Assembly (NCBI GenBank): GCA_002812745.2
Contig: NCSJ02000004.1
Span: 248,001 to 312,000, forward strand
Source: Scytalidium lignicola
Lineage: Eukaryota > Ascomycota > Leotiomycetes
Direction: 5' to 3'
Length of the DNA stretch: 64,000 bases
The translations under genes were made by a program, and so were the position numbers. This document shows, one piece after another, positions 47,954 to 58,898 of this stretch (the first letter of the stretch is position 1; the number at the start of each line of letters is the position of its first letter). The notes under the pieces are model-generated. The model saw only the letters and a program-made list of their open reading frames with translations. It ran no database searches and was not told where the DNA came from.

Positions 47954-49966
47954 GTCTGTCTAGAGCCACTTTCAAGCTCTATAATGACGTGCAGTCTCTA
48001 AACTCAGTCGATGGTCAAGAATAACCAGCCACTTTAAGAAGTCAAAAAGACTCGTGCTTCGGCGACGTTGGGTTGGATAGCAAGGATTGAATCACAACTA
48101 TACACCAAAGTTGTGCGCAAACTCTCCGATGGGATCAGTTGTTGCTGGTATAGCTACAACTGAGATCAAAGGAAGAAGCTGGACGACGCGCGCCGTGCGT
48201 GATCTCTCGCGAAGCTCCCCTCCCTGTTATCGTTGTTGATAGCTTCACAACAACAAGATGGTATGATTGGTTGGAGATGAAGCTGTTGTTTATTTGGGCT
48301 TTGGGAAGCCTATTCTTTGTTCCTTCGATCAAGCGATGCGCGCTTGCGCGCTTGCACGTTTTTGGCTCCGCGTACTCTGGAAAGCAAGACAAGCGAAAAG
48401 TGACGCACTGATGGTTGAGCACTGGTTTTAACGTCTAAAGTAAGGTACACAGAATGCACAACTGGCTATTTGTCTCTTGATGCGAGGATCGTGTGTATGT
48501 GGCTACTGGTCTCTCGAGGAGCCACTGTTTATATGGGCAGAGGGAATTATATTGGGCAGCTTTCCGTTGCATGTGTGCGCTGTCATGCAGTTCAGCCACG
48601 ACTAGGAAGGGGTGTCACCGTCACCAGCGTACGAAAAAGGCTGAACCCTCTCTGCGTGAGCGCAATAGGAAAAACTGGTAAGGTACCAGCAATTCATACG
48701 GTTTCCCACCATCTCACTCTCTTGTCGTCCGCCTCACTTCCATAAAACATGTTGTTTGTCCATCCATTGCACAATTGATGCAGTGCACTCGAGCTGCACT
48801 CAAGCCACACTGACTGGTGCGAATTTGCAGAGAAGCAGAACCGATGCGCTAGTCTACCTATGGTCTAGTCCATATTCGATAAACTCGACAAAGTCACCGA
48901 AATTCTTAATTTTCAGTCATTGCTCCTCCCTGCAACAAGCAACAATCGAGACACCTACCATAGGTGCGAAGCTTAGAGCGAAAATTGGAATATCAAGGCC
49001 ATTGATATCTGCTTCGAGGAGTGAGACTTAATAATGGACCATCCAAACTAATAATCCCCATCCAAACTAATAATCCCAGGACATCTCTACACTACCAAAG
49101 ATATTGCAGATTTATAGCTTCCGTCCCCTAAGGTCCCAGGTAGATGGAAGATTCTTATGTGATTGCAGTAACTTTCCCCCGCTCCTTGGCCATATTAAGG
49201 TATGTCACTAAGCCTTCATTTCATCACTTTATTGCATTCTATGAGGAAATTTAACCCAAAACAACTTGAGCAGAATCTTGGTCCCGTCATGGGTATCATG
49301 CTGCAATAATGATGTTCTATTTTTCATAGTTACTCTGAGAACGAGAGGCTCTTCGTCTTGTGTCCACTGCATTACTATTCTAGAAAGGAGAGCTAACGAG
49401 ATTCAGGTAAAAATAAAGGCACCGATCCTTCGCAATATGACATTCTAAATCGACCCTTCAACTCGGTGTTTTGATTGAAGATTTGATTTAGTAGCACTAG
49501 ATATCTAGTTCTGGCAGGAGTTCTTTATGTCCAGCATGCTAAAAACAAATAATCTCCAAATAGCTTAAAGTGTTAGAATATTTGCGAAGCGCATCATGTC
49601 CTCAGATTAAACAGCCTACAGAACTTTAGTTTAGCTTTTATAGGAACATAGACAGTACTAGCATATGGCGGCCCCTTGAGTGCAATCCTGATCAGTATGG
49701 ATGGTAAACTCCATTGTTCGGTAGAATCATCCTGTGACATCATTGGGGTATTCCATAGCACCACTACTAAAACCCCAAGGTAGAATTTTTATTTTAATGA
49801 ATCAGTGTGCCAATGAAATGTTCATGCTTTTGATCTGATGAAAAGACCGGGATTGATCCGATGTGTTACGGCCTTAGGCAGTAGCAAAACAAGCGTCTCC
49901 ACTGCTGGATTATTTCGGAGGCACTCCTCTTGAGCGCGCAAACGTGATATCAATCAATACAACAAG
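47954..49966. other. 2-kb divergent intergenic region (HAP5 / uS10m)
   Basis: Only frames under 100 codons, none with family resemblance. 48190-48420 is relatively GC-rich near the HAP5 start; the rest is AT-rich. I cannot exclude an unrecognised non-coding RNA gene. Confidence 0.5.
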
Positions 49967-50965
49967 ATGGCGGCATACCTGCGAATGCCATTGAGATCCG
50001 TACCTCGAATTGTGGTCTGTCAATATATATAATATGCCATGGGATTTGTCTAACAAACACAGGTGGCCCCATCCCCTCAATCGTACCTCTCCAAGACATG
50101 TTACTCAACAATCAATTCTTCAGTCGAGACTGAAAGCTCACATACGCCAAATACATCACAGTCCGGCCATACCATTCCNTTTTTTTTCTGGTTGAAGCTT
50201 ACCGTATTTTAGGAGGCCTTCTATACCTTCCAAGAAACCGAACCTCACGTATGTTAACAAGGGACGATGGAATCTAAGGGAACTCATTCTGATTGATTAG
50301 CAGGTCTACCACGGCAGATAGTATTAAAGGAAATGATGAACCCGAAATGCGACTACCTCGAAGTGTTCAAGCAATTTACTTAAGGCCTTTGCGGAGAGAG
50401 GCTAAATATGGTGTGCCGTCTTGTGACCTTCAAATGCGATCATACAACGTTCGAAGCCTCGAATTTTTTGCGGATTTCGCATTACGAGCAGCATACTACT
50501 TAGGCTTGCCAGCATATGGTCCTGTACCTCTACCTAGAATTACAGAGAGGTGGACTGTCCCAAGAGCAAATTTCATTTTCAAGAAGTCGCAAGAGAATTT
50601 CGAGAGGAAAACTTTGAGAAGATTGATACAAATAAAAGATGGACATCCAGAGACGGTACAAATATGGCTAGCATTTTTGCGGAAGCACGCATATTACGGA
50701 ATCGGCATGAAAGCAAATGTTTGGGAATACAATAAACTAGGTGAGATGTCCTTGGCTTGATGAGAGCCAATTTTACTGATATAGCATTCTAGGAGTTGGC
50801 AAAACCATGGATGTCGATCTCGAAAAATTACAGAATGAAATAGAACCCCAATGGGCACACTTTGGTCGGAAGAAGACTGGAAGTACAGCTGAGAAGGTTC
50901 TAGAGCTCATGAACACCGAGAGCTTTCGTGCAGCAACTGGTGGTCGTTCGCCCATGATTCCCTGA
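49967..50965 (+). CDS. RSM10: Mitochondrial ribosomal protein uS10m (Rsm10)
   Basis: Small-subunit mitoribosomal protein. The S10 domain is clear in the exon at about 50312-50741: LPRSVQAIYLRPLRREAKYG, RSYNVRSLEFFADFALRAAY, PRITERWTVPRANFIFKKSQ and KDGHPETVQIWLAFLRKHAY. The last exon begins GVGKTMDVDLEKLQNEIEPQ and ends at 50965. The start MAAYLRMPLRSVPRIVV has targeting-peptide character. The part between 50060 and 50250 does not close in one frame: with the N at 50179 and its T run, a stop interrupts before RRPSIPSKKPNLTSTT. This is either an undercalled or overcalled T run or an intron I could not place, so the 5' half is uncertain. Confidence 0.85.
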
Positions 50966-51359
50966 TCTAAGTTCTTCTGGATAGCCTAGTCTACGTGGAA
51001 TGTCATCTCGAACGACATTGTAGGATTATGAACAAAATCAGATCGTTCGCGTGTAATAGTATTTAGCCATGATTCACGGTGTTCCTCCCAGGGATATGGG
51101 TGTTTTGGAGGGAATATGTACAAATTAGACAAGCATATTAAGACAATTCGGTTCAATAGAATGTGAAATTTTCATGTCATCTTAAATTTCTGTATATCAA
51201 AATCTAGAAGTGCTGAATTGTCCAACCTATGGGCTTCTGGGATCCACTCGAGGTAGGGGTCAAGTCACGTGGCTATGATAACTTTGTTGAAATTTCCTGC
51301 AAAGTACTAAATTACTTTCCAGCAACAGTAGCTCTACATTATTCTGTTGTCTGGCTGCG
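50966..51359. other. Intergenic
   Basis: 3' flank of RSM10 and promoter of the TrpRS gene. Nothing recognised. Confidence 0.55.
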
Positions 51360-52721
51360 ATGAGTGTAGTCTGTCGGAGTGGCAGACATTTTGCCAGCCA
51401 GCGTATTCCACTCTCAATCTTTGAGGCGCGGTGGAAACATTCTCGTTCCCGAAATGGTCATCGATCCAATTCAACGATCGTGACATCAGACCAGGTGATA
51501 TTCTCTGGAATTCAACCAACCGGCGTTCCACATCTTGGAAACTATCTTGGCGCTTTGAAGCAATGGGTATCTCTTCAAGATTCAGCAACGCCCTCGACCA
51601 AGCTATTTTTCTCAGTTGTTGATTTGCATGCAATTACACTCCCTCTAGAGACAGGAAGATTAAGGCAATGGAAGAGGGAAACGTTGGCCACTCTTTTAGC
51701 AATCGGATTAGATCCCACAAGATCCACAATATTCCATCAATCTTCTGCAAGTAAGATGACCTAATTATGCTATTCGGTCTCTAATTGTGAGGAAAAGGTT
51801 TCCGCTCACTCAGAGCTCATGTGGATTCTGAGCTGTACAGCTTCCATGGGATACCTTTCTCGTATGACACAGTGGAAGGTATGATCTAACAACTCAAGAT
51901 AAGGAATTTCCTAAATATTGGTAGAGTAAATTATCCCTTTCGGACGATGCCTCCCCTTTGGAGGGTGGTAGTAAATCAAAGTTGAAACTTGGTTTGTTCT
52001 CATATCCAGTTCTTCAAGCTGCAGATATACTCGTTCACCGGTTTCCACCCCCGACGTACTTGTTTCATTAGAAAGACATCGCTAACAGATAGCAGTGCGA
52101 CCCATGTGCCAGTTGGTGAGGATCAGAGCCAACATCTCGAGTTCGCACGTGAATGTGTTACAAACTTCAACCATGCGTATGGACCTCACCTTGTGGCTCC
52201 TAAGACGATATTGTGTAGGTTTCTCTGGCAATCACTTTGTTCTCAATAGGCTAAAATGTCAAGCTCCGGCCAAGAGGGTCATGTCCCTACAAGATCCGCA
52301 TCAAAAGATGTCCAAGTCTCATGCCGATATCCGTTCGAGGATTTTGATTACTGATCACCCAGAGGATATTCATCGAAAGATCATGGCTGCATTAACGGAT
52401 TCCACCAACTCGGTTTCTTACGAACCAGAATCCAGACCTGGCGTCGCTAACTTGCTGCACCTCCTCTCATATTTTGATACGAAACAGAGGACGCCAGCAA
52501 CCTTAGGCGACATATATTCCAACTTGAATCTTCGTGATTTCAAGGTAATGGTATCACAAAGAATATCAGATAGCCTTGCCAGCATTCGGTCTCGGTATTT
52601 AGAACTCATGGCAGAAGATGAAGGGCAGTATCTCGACCATGTTGAAGAGATTGGCCGAGAAAAGGCACGACAAAATGCCAATGAAACCATGGCAATAGTT
52701 CGAGAAGCTATCGGTTTATGA
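51360..52721 (+). CDS. MSW1: Mitochondrial tryptophanyl-tRNA synthetase
   Basis: Class I synthetase of bacterial type that charges mitochondrial tRNA-Trp. The N-terminus (MSVVCRSGRHFASQRIPLSI and a basic stretch) looks like a mitochondrial presequence. IFSGIQPTGVPHLGNYLGAL contains the HIGH-type motif HLGN. FFSVVDLHAITLP and, across introns, VSAHSELMWILSCTASMGYL, GLFSYPVLQAADILVHR and VPVGEDQSQHLEFARE follow. DPHQKMSKSHADIRSRI carries KMSKS. About six exons; the splice sites give an unbroken frame, including the junction TILSPAKRVMSLQDP at about 52208 and 52263. Confidence 0.94.
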
Positions 52722-53316
52722 GACTATGAGTATCTCTATACTAATATGTACTCCTCTATTTATCAAGATCTCCTCACTCCATTGTATTATTTGTATATTA
52801 AACAGTTATAGACGCTGGTCAGGTTGCGCTCTGTTACTGTTGTTGTTCTAACTATGTATTTAACATGACGTTATCTTAACCCAATTGGAGTACGGTGGTA
52901 TATTTTCCCGCTAGATTCTAGCTCTTACATCCTCGATAGATAATATGCCGTGTTGAACCTTTGTATTTAGAGTAAAAATCAGAATGTTAGCTGATATATG
53001 TTTTTTGATCCACCTACTCTTTCCTAAAGTCTTACATGTGATAAGTTACTGGTCTTAAGCTAATTATTAATTTATTGCTGATATCTTAAGTTAATCTAGA
53101 ATTAACTAGCACGTGATTTCGTGTCTAATGAAACGCGAAGGTCGTACGTATCATCATTTTATCTTACAAGGATATATGGATCGCGTATCAGTAACTCCTT
53201 GATCAATCCCACACTTGGAACTAACATCAACTCGACACTGGCTAAAGGCCGAGTTATAATACAAACCCGGCAGGAAGCTGAGTATATAATATGAACAAAA
53301 AATCTTAGTTTTCATT
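52722..53316. other. Intergenic
   Basis: 3' flank of the TrpRS gene and promoter of TDP1. AT-rich. Nothing recognised. Confidence 0.55.
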
Positions 53317-56156
53317 ATGTCAGATGTGGATAGTGACGAGGAGCTCAACAGAGCTATTGCTCTATCATTACAAGACTCGCCACCAATAACACATCAAACT
53401 CGAGAGGGGAATAATGCTGTTATTGACCTCATTAGTAGTTCTGAGGATGATGATGATGATCTAGATGCACCGATGACAGCAAGGGTTGTAAAAAGAGATA
53501 ATCAAAAGCCGGCTCTGAAAACAGCTGCTAGCCTAGGCCAGCCCCCACCTGGTATCCCAGATCGACGCCTCTTAGGTGCTACCATTAAGAAACAACCTTC
53601 CAGTCAAGATATTGAGAGTGTACAAAATTCAACTTCTACATCCAGTCATTCTTCTACTAGCGGTGATAAGCCAGTTCAATCCCTATTACAGTCTTTAGAC
53701 CGCAAGAAGATGGAGAAAGAACGGCTGGCGCGATTGGAGGCTTTCAGTGATACAGGACAACCAATTCTATCAACCACTCAAACCAGAAAGAGGAAAGCTT
53801 CTACTTCTTTCCCACAAATTGATGAGACTCAACTGGTGACGAAACAAAGGACTTCAAGTGGTCCACCAGCTACAAAAATGATCATATCTAGTGGAAACGC
53901 CACAAGGACTACGGTATGGGACAAACGAAGATGGCGGTTACATTATTGCTGATCAATGTATGGCAGAATCAAGCAACTTCCGGGATCCAATTCCCGCATG
54001 GTGTTGTAAAGAAGACGTGGGCCTTCGGGTACCCACGGCAAGGTGATGATATAAAAATTGAAGAAGTTTTACAGAAGAGTGATTTAGAACTTGCAGTATT
54101 GAGCTCCTTTCAGCTGGATGCGGACTGGGTCATGTCTAAGATTGATATCTTGAAGACTAAGTTGATATGGGTACTTCAAGCTAAAGATGAATCTGAGGTA
54201 TGTGGTACATTTTCCTGTGCATTCAGAAAAATTTGTCAAGATGAAATGCGGTAAACGAGATTCCACCCCTTTAATGCGAACTGATGGGGTTGCTTTTTGA
54301 CTTGGATGAAACAGTTGTTTCTAGTGCCATTACTTCCCTCTTGAATGACCCGTTCGGTGATGAATACTATCAGTGAATTTTCTTCCGTCTTATCTCGTAA
54401 CCTATCACATTTTTACTCTTGTTCTAACAATCAAAAGAGAGAAAACTGGAAATCGGAGGCTCCCAAAACATTTCGCTTCTGCTTTCCAACCATGGAGGGC
54501 AATATTAACTGCATGCATTCCAAGCTTCAGCTTTTGTCACATCCTTCTTATTTACGGATTGTTATCCCTAGTGCAAATCTTGTACCATATGATTGGGGAG
54601 AAATGGGAGGAATAATGGAGAATGTAGGTTTTGTTTTGCGGCGGTGGTGTATTACATCGCTAAATCCAAATATTAGGTTGTGTTTTTAATAGACCTTCCA
54701 AGACTGCCGCAAGGCAAGACGACACCCACTGACCAGCTTACCGCATTTGGAAAAGAATTGCTCTATTTTCTCACGGCAATGGGTATAGATCAAACCACCG
54801 TCGATAGCATCAGGAACTTTGACTTTACTAATACTTCGAAACTTGCTTTTGTCCATTCAATGTAAGTACTGCTTCTTTGATCACTGTATGGTTAGTTTTA
54901 ATTAATTGAGATTAGAGGAGGATCCCATACAGGAATGAGTTTAAAACGAACAGGGTATCCTGGTCTAGGTACTGCGATAAAAATGCTTGGTTTGTGCAGA
55001 GACGGACCGTTACTAGTTGATTATATTGTATGTCTCTCATATCAATTAGCTGTGAAAACCATAGAAGACTACCCAGGAATACTGATAAATTTTAGGCCGC
55101 CTCAATAGGTAATCTTAAGAGTAGCTTTCTTCAATCCATTTATCTTGCTGCGAAAGGTACGTAGCATATCATCTTTTGCATAAAATTCCTGTGCACATGA
55201 GCTTTGGTAGTCATGTAGGAACCGTCTAAACTTGAGCATACTTTGTACAAATCTCCAGTTAGCTTATTCAATATAGGTGATGACGGTCTAACTGAGTATA
55301 AATGGCGGACTCTTGGAACATCTGGGAAAAAAGGCAATTCACCCGAATATGTTGCCCNAAAAAAAAGTTTTAGAAGAGATAGAAAATTGGTTCCGAATAT
55401 ACTTTCCTACCAGAGAGACTGTCACACAAAGTAAAGGTGGTAGTAATGTAAGTATTGACATGTGGTTATAATATCACAATACCGCTAATATTCTACTAAC
55501 GTATATGCTTTGATCAGGCTGGCGGAACCATATGTTTTCAATCCAGGTGGTATGATGCTGCTACATTTCCACGATCCCTCATGATTGATTGCAAGAGCAA
55601 GCGACCTGGCTTGTTGATGCACAATAAAATGATGTTCGTACGGCCACACGATCTGCCATCAACTTCTAGCAAAGCGAATCAACAGCATAGCACTGGCTGG
55701 GCGTACGTTGGCAGTGCAAATTTATCAGAAGGTGCTTGGTGAGTTGTATTTTATTTTCATAAGTCGATTACTACCCCCATGGATTGTCAAACGAGGCTTT
55801 CCTTCTAGTTCCATCTGCTTTAGTCTAAAAGACTGTATTCAGGAATTTAGTCGTATAAGTTGCCTCTAACGAAATCTTGTCACTTGACGAAACCTATATT
55901 AAGTCTATTTCTGATTTGTTCACTACGCAGGGGTCGTGTGGTAAAGGACAGGATTACAAAGGAGCATAAGTTGAACTGTAGAAACTGGGAATGTGGAGTG
56001 GTCATCCCGATGCCTTCCGCTTCAACTTCCGAACAGAAACCATCAGGTTATGCCAACAATGGTTTGGAGATATTTAATGACCGAGTACCAGTGCCAATGG
56101 TTATTCCAGGAGAGCCATATGGGTTGAGGAGACCTTGGTTCTATAACGGAGAATGA
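53317..56156 (+). CDS. TDP1: Tyrosyl-DNA phosphodiesterase 1 with N-terminal UIM
   Basis: Phospholipase-D-fold enzyme that removes stalled topoisomerase I and other adducts from DNA 3' ends. About eight exons. The N-terminus DEELNRAIALSLQDS fits a ubiquitin-interacting motif and is followed by a polar region with PPPGIPDRRLLGATI. The catalytic core starts SGIQFPHGVVKKTWAFGYPR. The first HxK is in NCMHSKLQLLSHP, the second in LLMHNKMMFVRPHDLP, then GWAYVGSANLSEGAWGR and NWECGVVIPMP. The intron at about 53916-53968 joins ATRTT to NQATSGIQ. At 55358 an N precedes eight A: dropping the N reads GCC CAA AAA AAA GTT and continues into VLEEIENWFRIYFPTRETVT, while keeping it breaks the frame. So the gene is probably intact. 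Confidence 0.93.
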
Positions 56157-56981
56157 ATGGGACATTATCTATTTTTGAGATGAAGACGGCGGTTTATCTA
56201 CGAAGAGTTTGACCTACACAGTTGATCATTCACCGTTCCCCAAAATGCGCACTATTTCTGTGTAAGCCGGGTCACAGGATAGCTGGCCTTGGCGTGCAAA
56301 ACAACTCATACATCTGAATAATGATTGTTGAAATCCTGTGTATACAAGGGTGACAAATCACTAGAGCAGGGGGAAGATACACAATATCAGAGTTATGGAT
56401 CTAGCTAAATAATCAATAAATGTCATAATATAGTAAAGGACTATGCATTTCAAAGTCTCTGAAGATCATGATATGAAAAAGTTTTCGAGTCTTACATTAG
56501 TAGTGTGATGCGATCAATTAACGCAGAGCTAGATCTCAACCAGCTTTCATTCAGACGTAGATTAGACCCAGTTTCGTTAAATCTTAGAAATTGAGGATTT
56601 TTTAACTACCTGAAAGTTTTATGAACAATCTGTATTCTCTAAATGCACTTGAATGTCGTTGACACATATAATCCCCACAATCCATACACTTAGCAGCTAG
56701 AGTAATCCTCTGCAGCTATACCTCACCAAAAATTTCTTAAGTAGATGGTGACTACGTTGTTAACTTGATAGCTAACCACGAAAGTTGTAGAAAGTTTATG
56801 TAAGCCAACTTTTGCGCTTGCTGTTGACGTCGCTTAGACCTACAACTTCTACTTTGTACGATGCAAGCGTACTGCATGAATTGTACTAGATCCCTTCCTT
56901 CCTTCCTTCCTTCCTTTCTGCTGCAGTTGTATTATTCTTTGTATTTAATATCCTAGGGCAATTGATCGAGGACATCATGCA
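56157..56981. other. Intergenic
   Basis: 3' flank of TDP1 and promoter of the cardiolipin synthase gene. AT-rich. Carries a short CCTT microsatellite (listed). No gene recognised. Confidence 0.55.
56893..56916. repeat. Microsatellite (CCTT)6
   Basis: Six perfect tandem CCTT units, about 65 bases before the cardiolipin synthase start codon. A pyrimidine tract in a promoter or 5' leader, likely length-variable. Confidence 0.9.
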
Positions 56982-58287
56982 ATGGCGATAATGCGCAATA
57001 AGTTTTTTATGACCGGAGTCTGCGGGCAATGGAAAAACGCAACATGGAAATGTTACCCTTTCCAGCTAGTTAAGACCATCTCCTTTTCTCGTGACATTAC
57101 AAGACCAACGAAAGCACTATGGCCACTGCAAACGAGGCAAAACCGGATGTTCCCAATGTATGTTTACTCTTTCATTGTAACGACTAGGCTAATGGATCTC
57201 GAAGCCGGCACCTAAGTTCAACAGCATTTCAGAGAATGGCTGAGGCTAAGTCTAAGGAGTCGGGGGAGGTTCCAAGGTAAGTATCACAAAAATTTTCCCG
57301 CAGTGTCTTTGGTCAATGTCACTTTCATCTTCTATATCTCCCGAAGACTCGAATATGCCTTAGCCAAGTGGCATAAAAAGGGGCATGACCGCTAGGTCAC
57401 GTGGTCTTACATCCATTCAAAGCAATATGTCGGGTTTACCAAGCACCTAAAGCTGATAATATGCTGTTACTTAGGAGCAAACCACTCAGTCAAAAGAGGC
57501 CAATACTGAAAGCCCTGACAAAACTAACCCCTCGCGAAAATATTTACACTATCCCGAATATGCTTACATTTTCTCGGCTGGTCGCTGCTCCAATTATTGG
57601 TTATCTAGTTCTCCATGATTATCATACTTGGGCTCTGGGACTCTTTGCCTATGCTGGGATTACAGATCTTGTAGATGGTTATATAGCAAGAAGGTGGAAT
57701 CTACAAACCGTAGTTGGGACAGTTATTGACCCAATGGCCGATAAGACCCTTATGACCATCCTAACTGTTTGCTTTGCTATCAAAGGGGCTCTTCCAGGTA
57801 TGTAATGTTATTGGGACTTAATTGTAGATGGAAGCAATGCTGATAAGACTGAAAATTCAGTATGGCTGGCTGGTATTATCCTTGGAAGGGATATTGGACT
57901 CGGCATAGCAGCTATATACTATCGATGGATTTCTCTCCCACCCCCAAAAACGTTTTCACGCTACTGGGATTTCTCATTGCCATCTGCCGAAGTGCACCCG
58001 ACCACCATCAGCAAGTATAATACTGCTTTACAACTGGCATTGATCGGCGCTACAACTGCTATGCCTCTAGTCACTATTGATGTTCATGGAGCTATGTCAG
58101 CTTTGCAGTAAGTGCCGATCATAAGTAGAAATTATTCAGACGGCATGTTGCTAACTATCATTTCAGGTATATAGTAGCGACTACTACTCTTTGGAGCGGC
58201 GCAAGTTACATTTATACAAAAGATGCAGTAAAGATATTACATCAAGAGAAGCTGGAGAGTAATAAAGACGGTCATCCAAAGCAGTAG
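56982..58287 (+). CDS. CRD1: Cardiolipin synthase (CDP-alcohol phosphatidyltransferase)
   Basis: Mitochondrial inner-membrane enzyme that joins CDP-diacylglycerol and phosphatidylglycerol to make cardiolipin. Exons 56982-57157, 57217-57276, 57475-57797, 57861-58107 and 58167-58287 give 308 residues in perfect frame. The N-terminus is a plausible targeting peptide (MAIMRNKFFMTGVCGQWKNA). The core starts KLTPRENIYTIPNMLTFSRL. The family signature DG(x2)AR(x8)G(x3)D(x3)D is met by DGYIARRWNLQT, then VVGTVIDPMADK. Membrane segments include WLAGIILGRDIGLGIAAIYY and YIVATTTLWSGASYIY. Confidence 0.94.
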
Positions 58288-58898
58288 GTCACACAGTAGC
58301 CGGTGCAGGCGATGATGAAATATATGCCAAGACTACGGAGATGAGGATATCCATAATTAGGAGGGAAACATCTGTCAGCATGGATTATTATCCTTCGAGG
58401 ATAATATGCTCGCAAGTAAGCACGTGTAAAAATAACAGCCTGTCCCTTGACCAGCACGCGAGGGTGTGAGAGCCGAATTTAAGGCTCATCACCATCTAAC
58501 TGTACTATAGTAAATAATTCAAGTTCCTAGTTCCGGGATCTAGGAGCTATTTAGTGCTTATACTGACCTTTGTCTGTATCCTATTCCATATAAACTCGTT
58601 TTTGGTTAACCTACTTGTAAAATAAGTAAATGCTGTCTTGCATCTGCGAGAGGCTAGTCTTCTTTTTCGCTCACCCGGATAATTCGTATAGAGTAATAAC
58701 GTTTCACAACGAGTAAGAAAGGTCAATACTAAGAGTGAGTGAATTAGGAGAATTGATTTCCAACAAATCTCAAATTAGTCATACAGAGGGTTCGGTTGCA
58801 TATTAGGAAGTTACCTAAATTATAAAATACATGCCAGTCCAAAAATGATTAAGTAACCGTTCCTTACCATGACCAAGTCGCCTCATCCCTTTGGTTCA
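58288..58898. other. Intergenic between convergent CRD1 and MTO1
   Basis: Shared 3' region, AT-rich. Nothing recognised. Confidence 0.6.
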
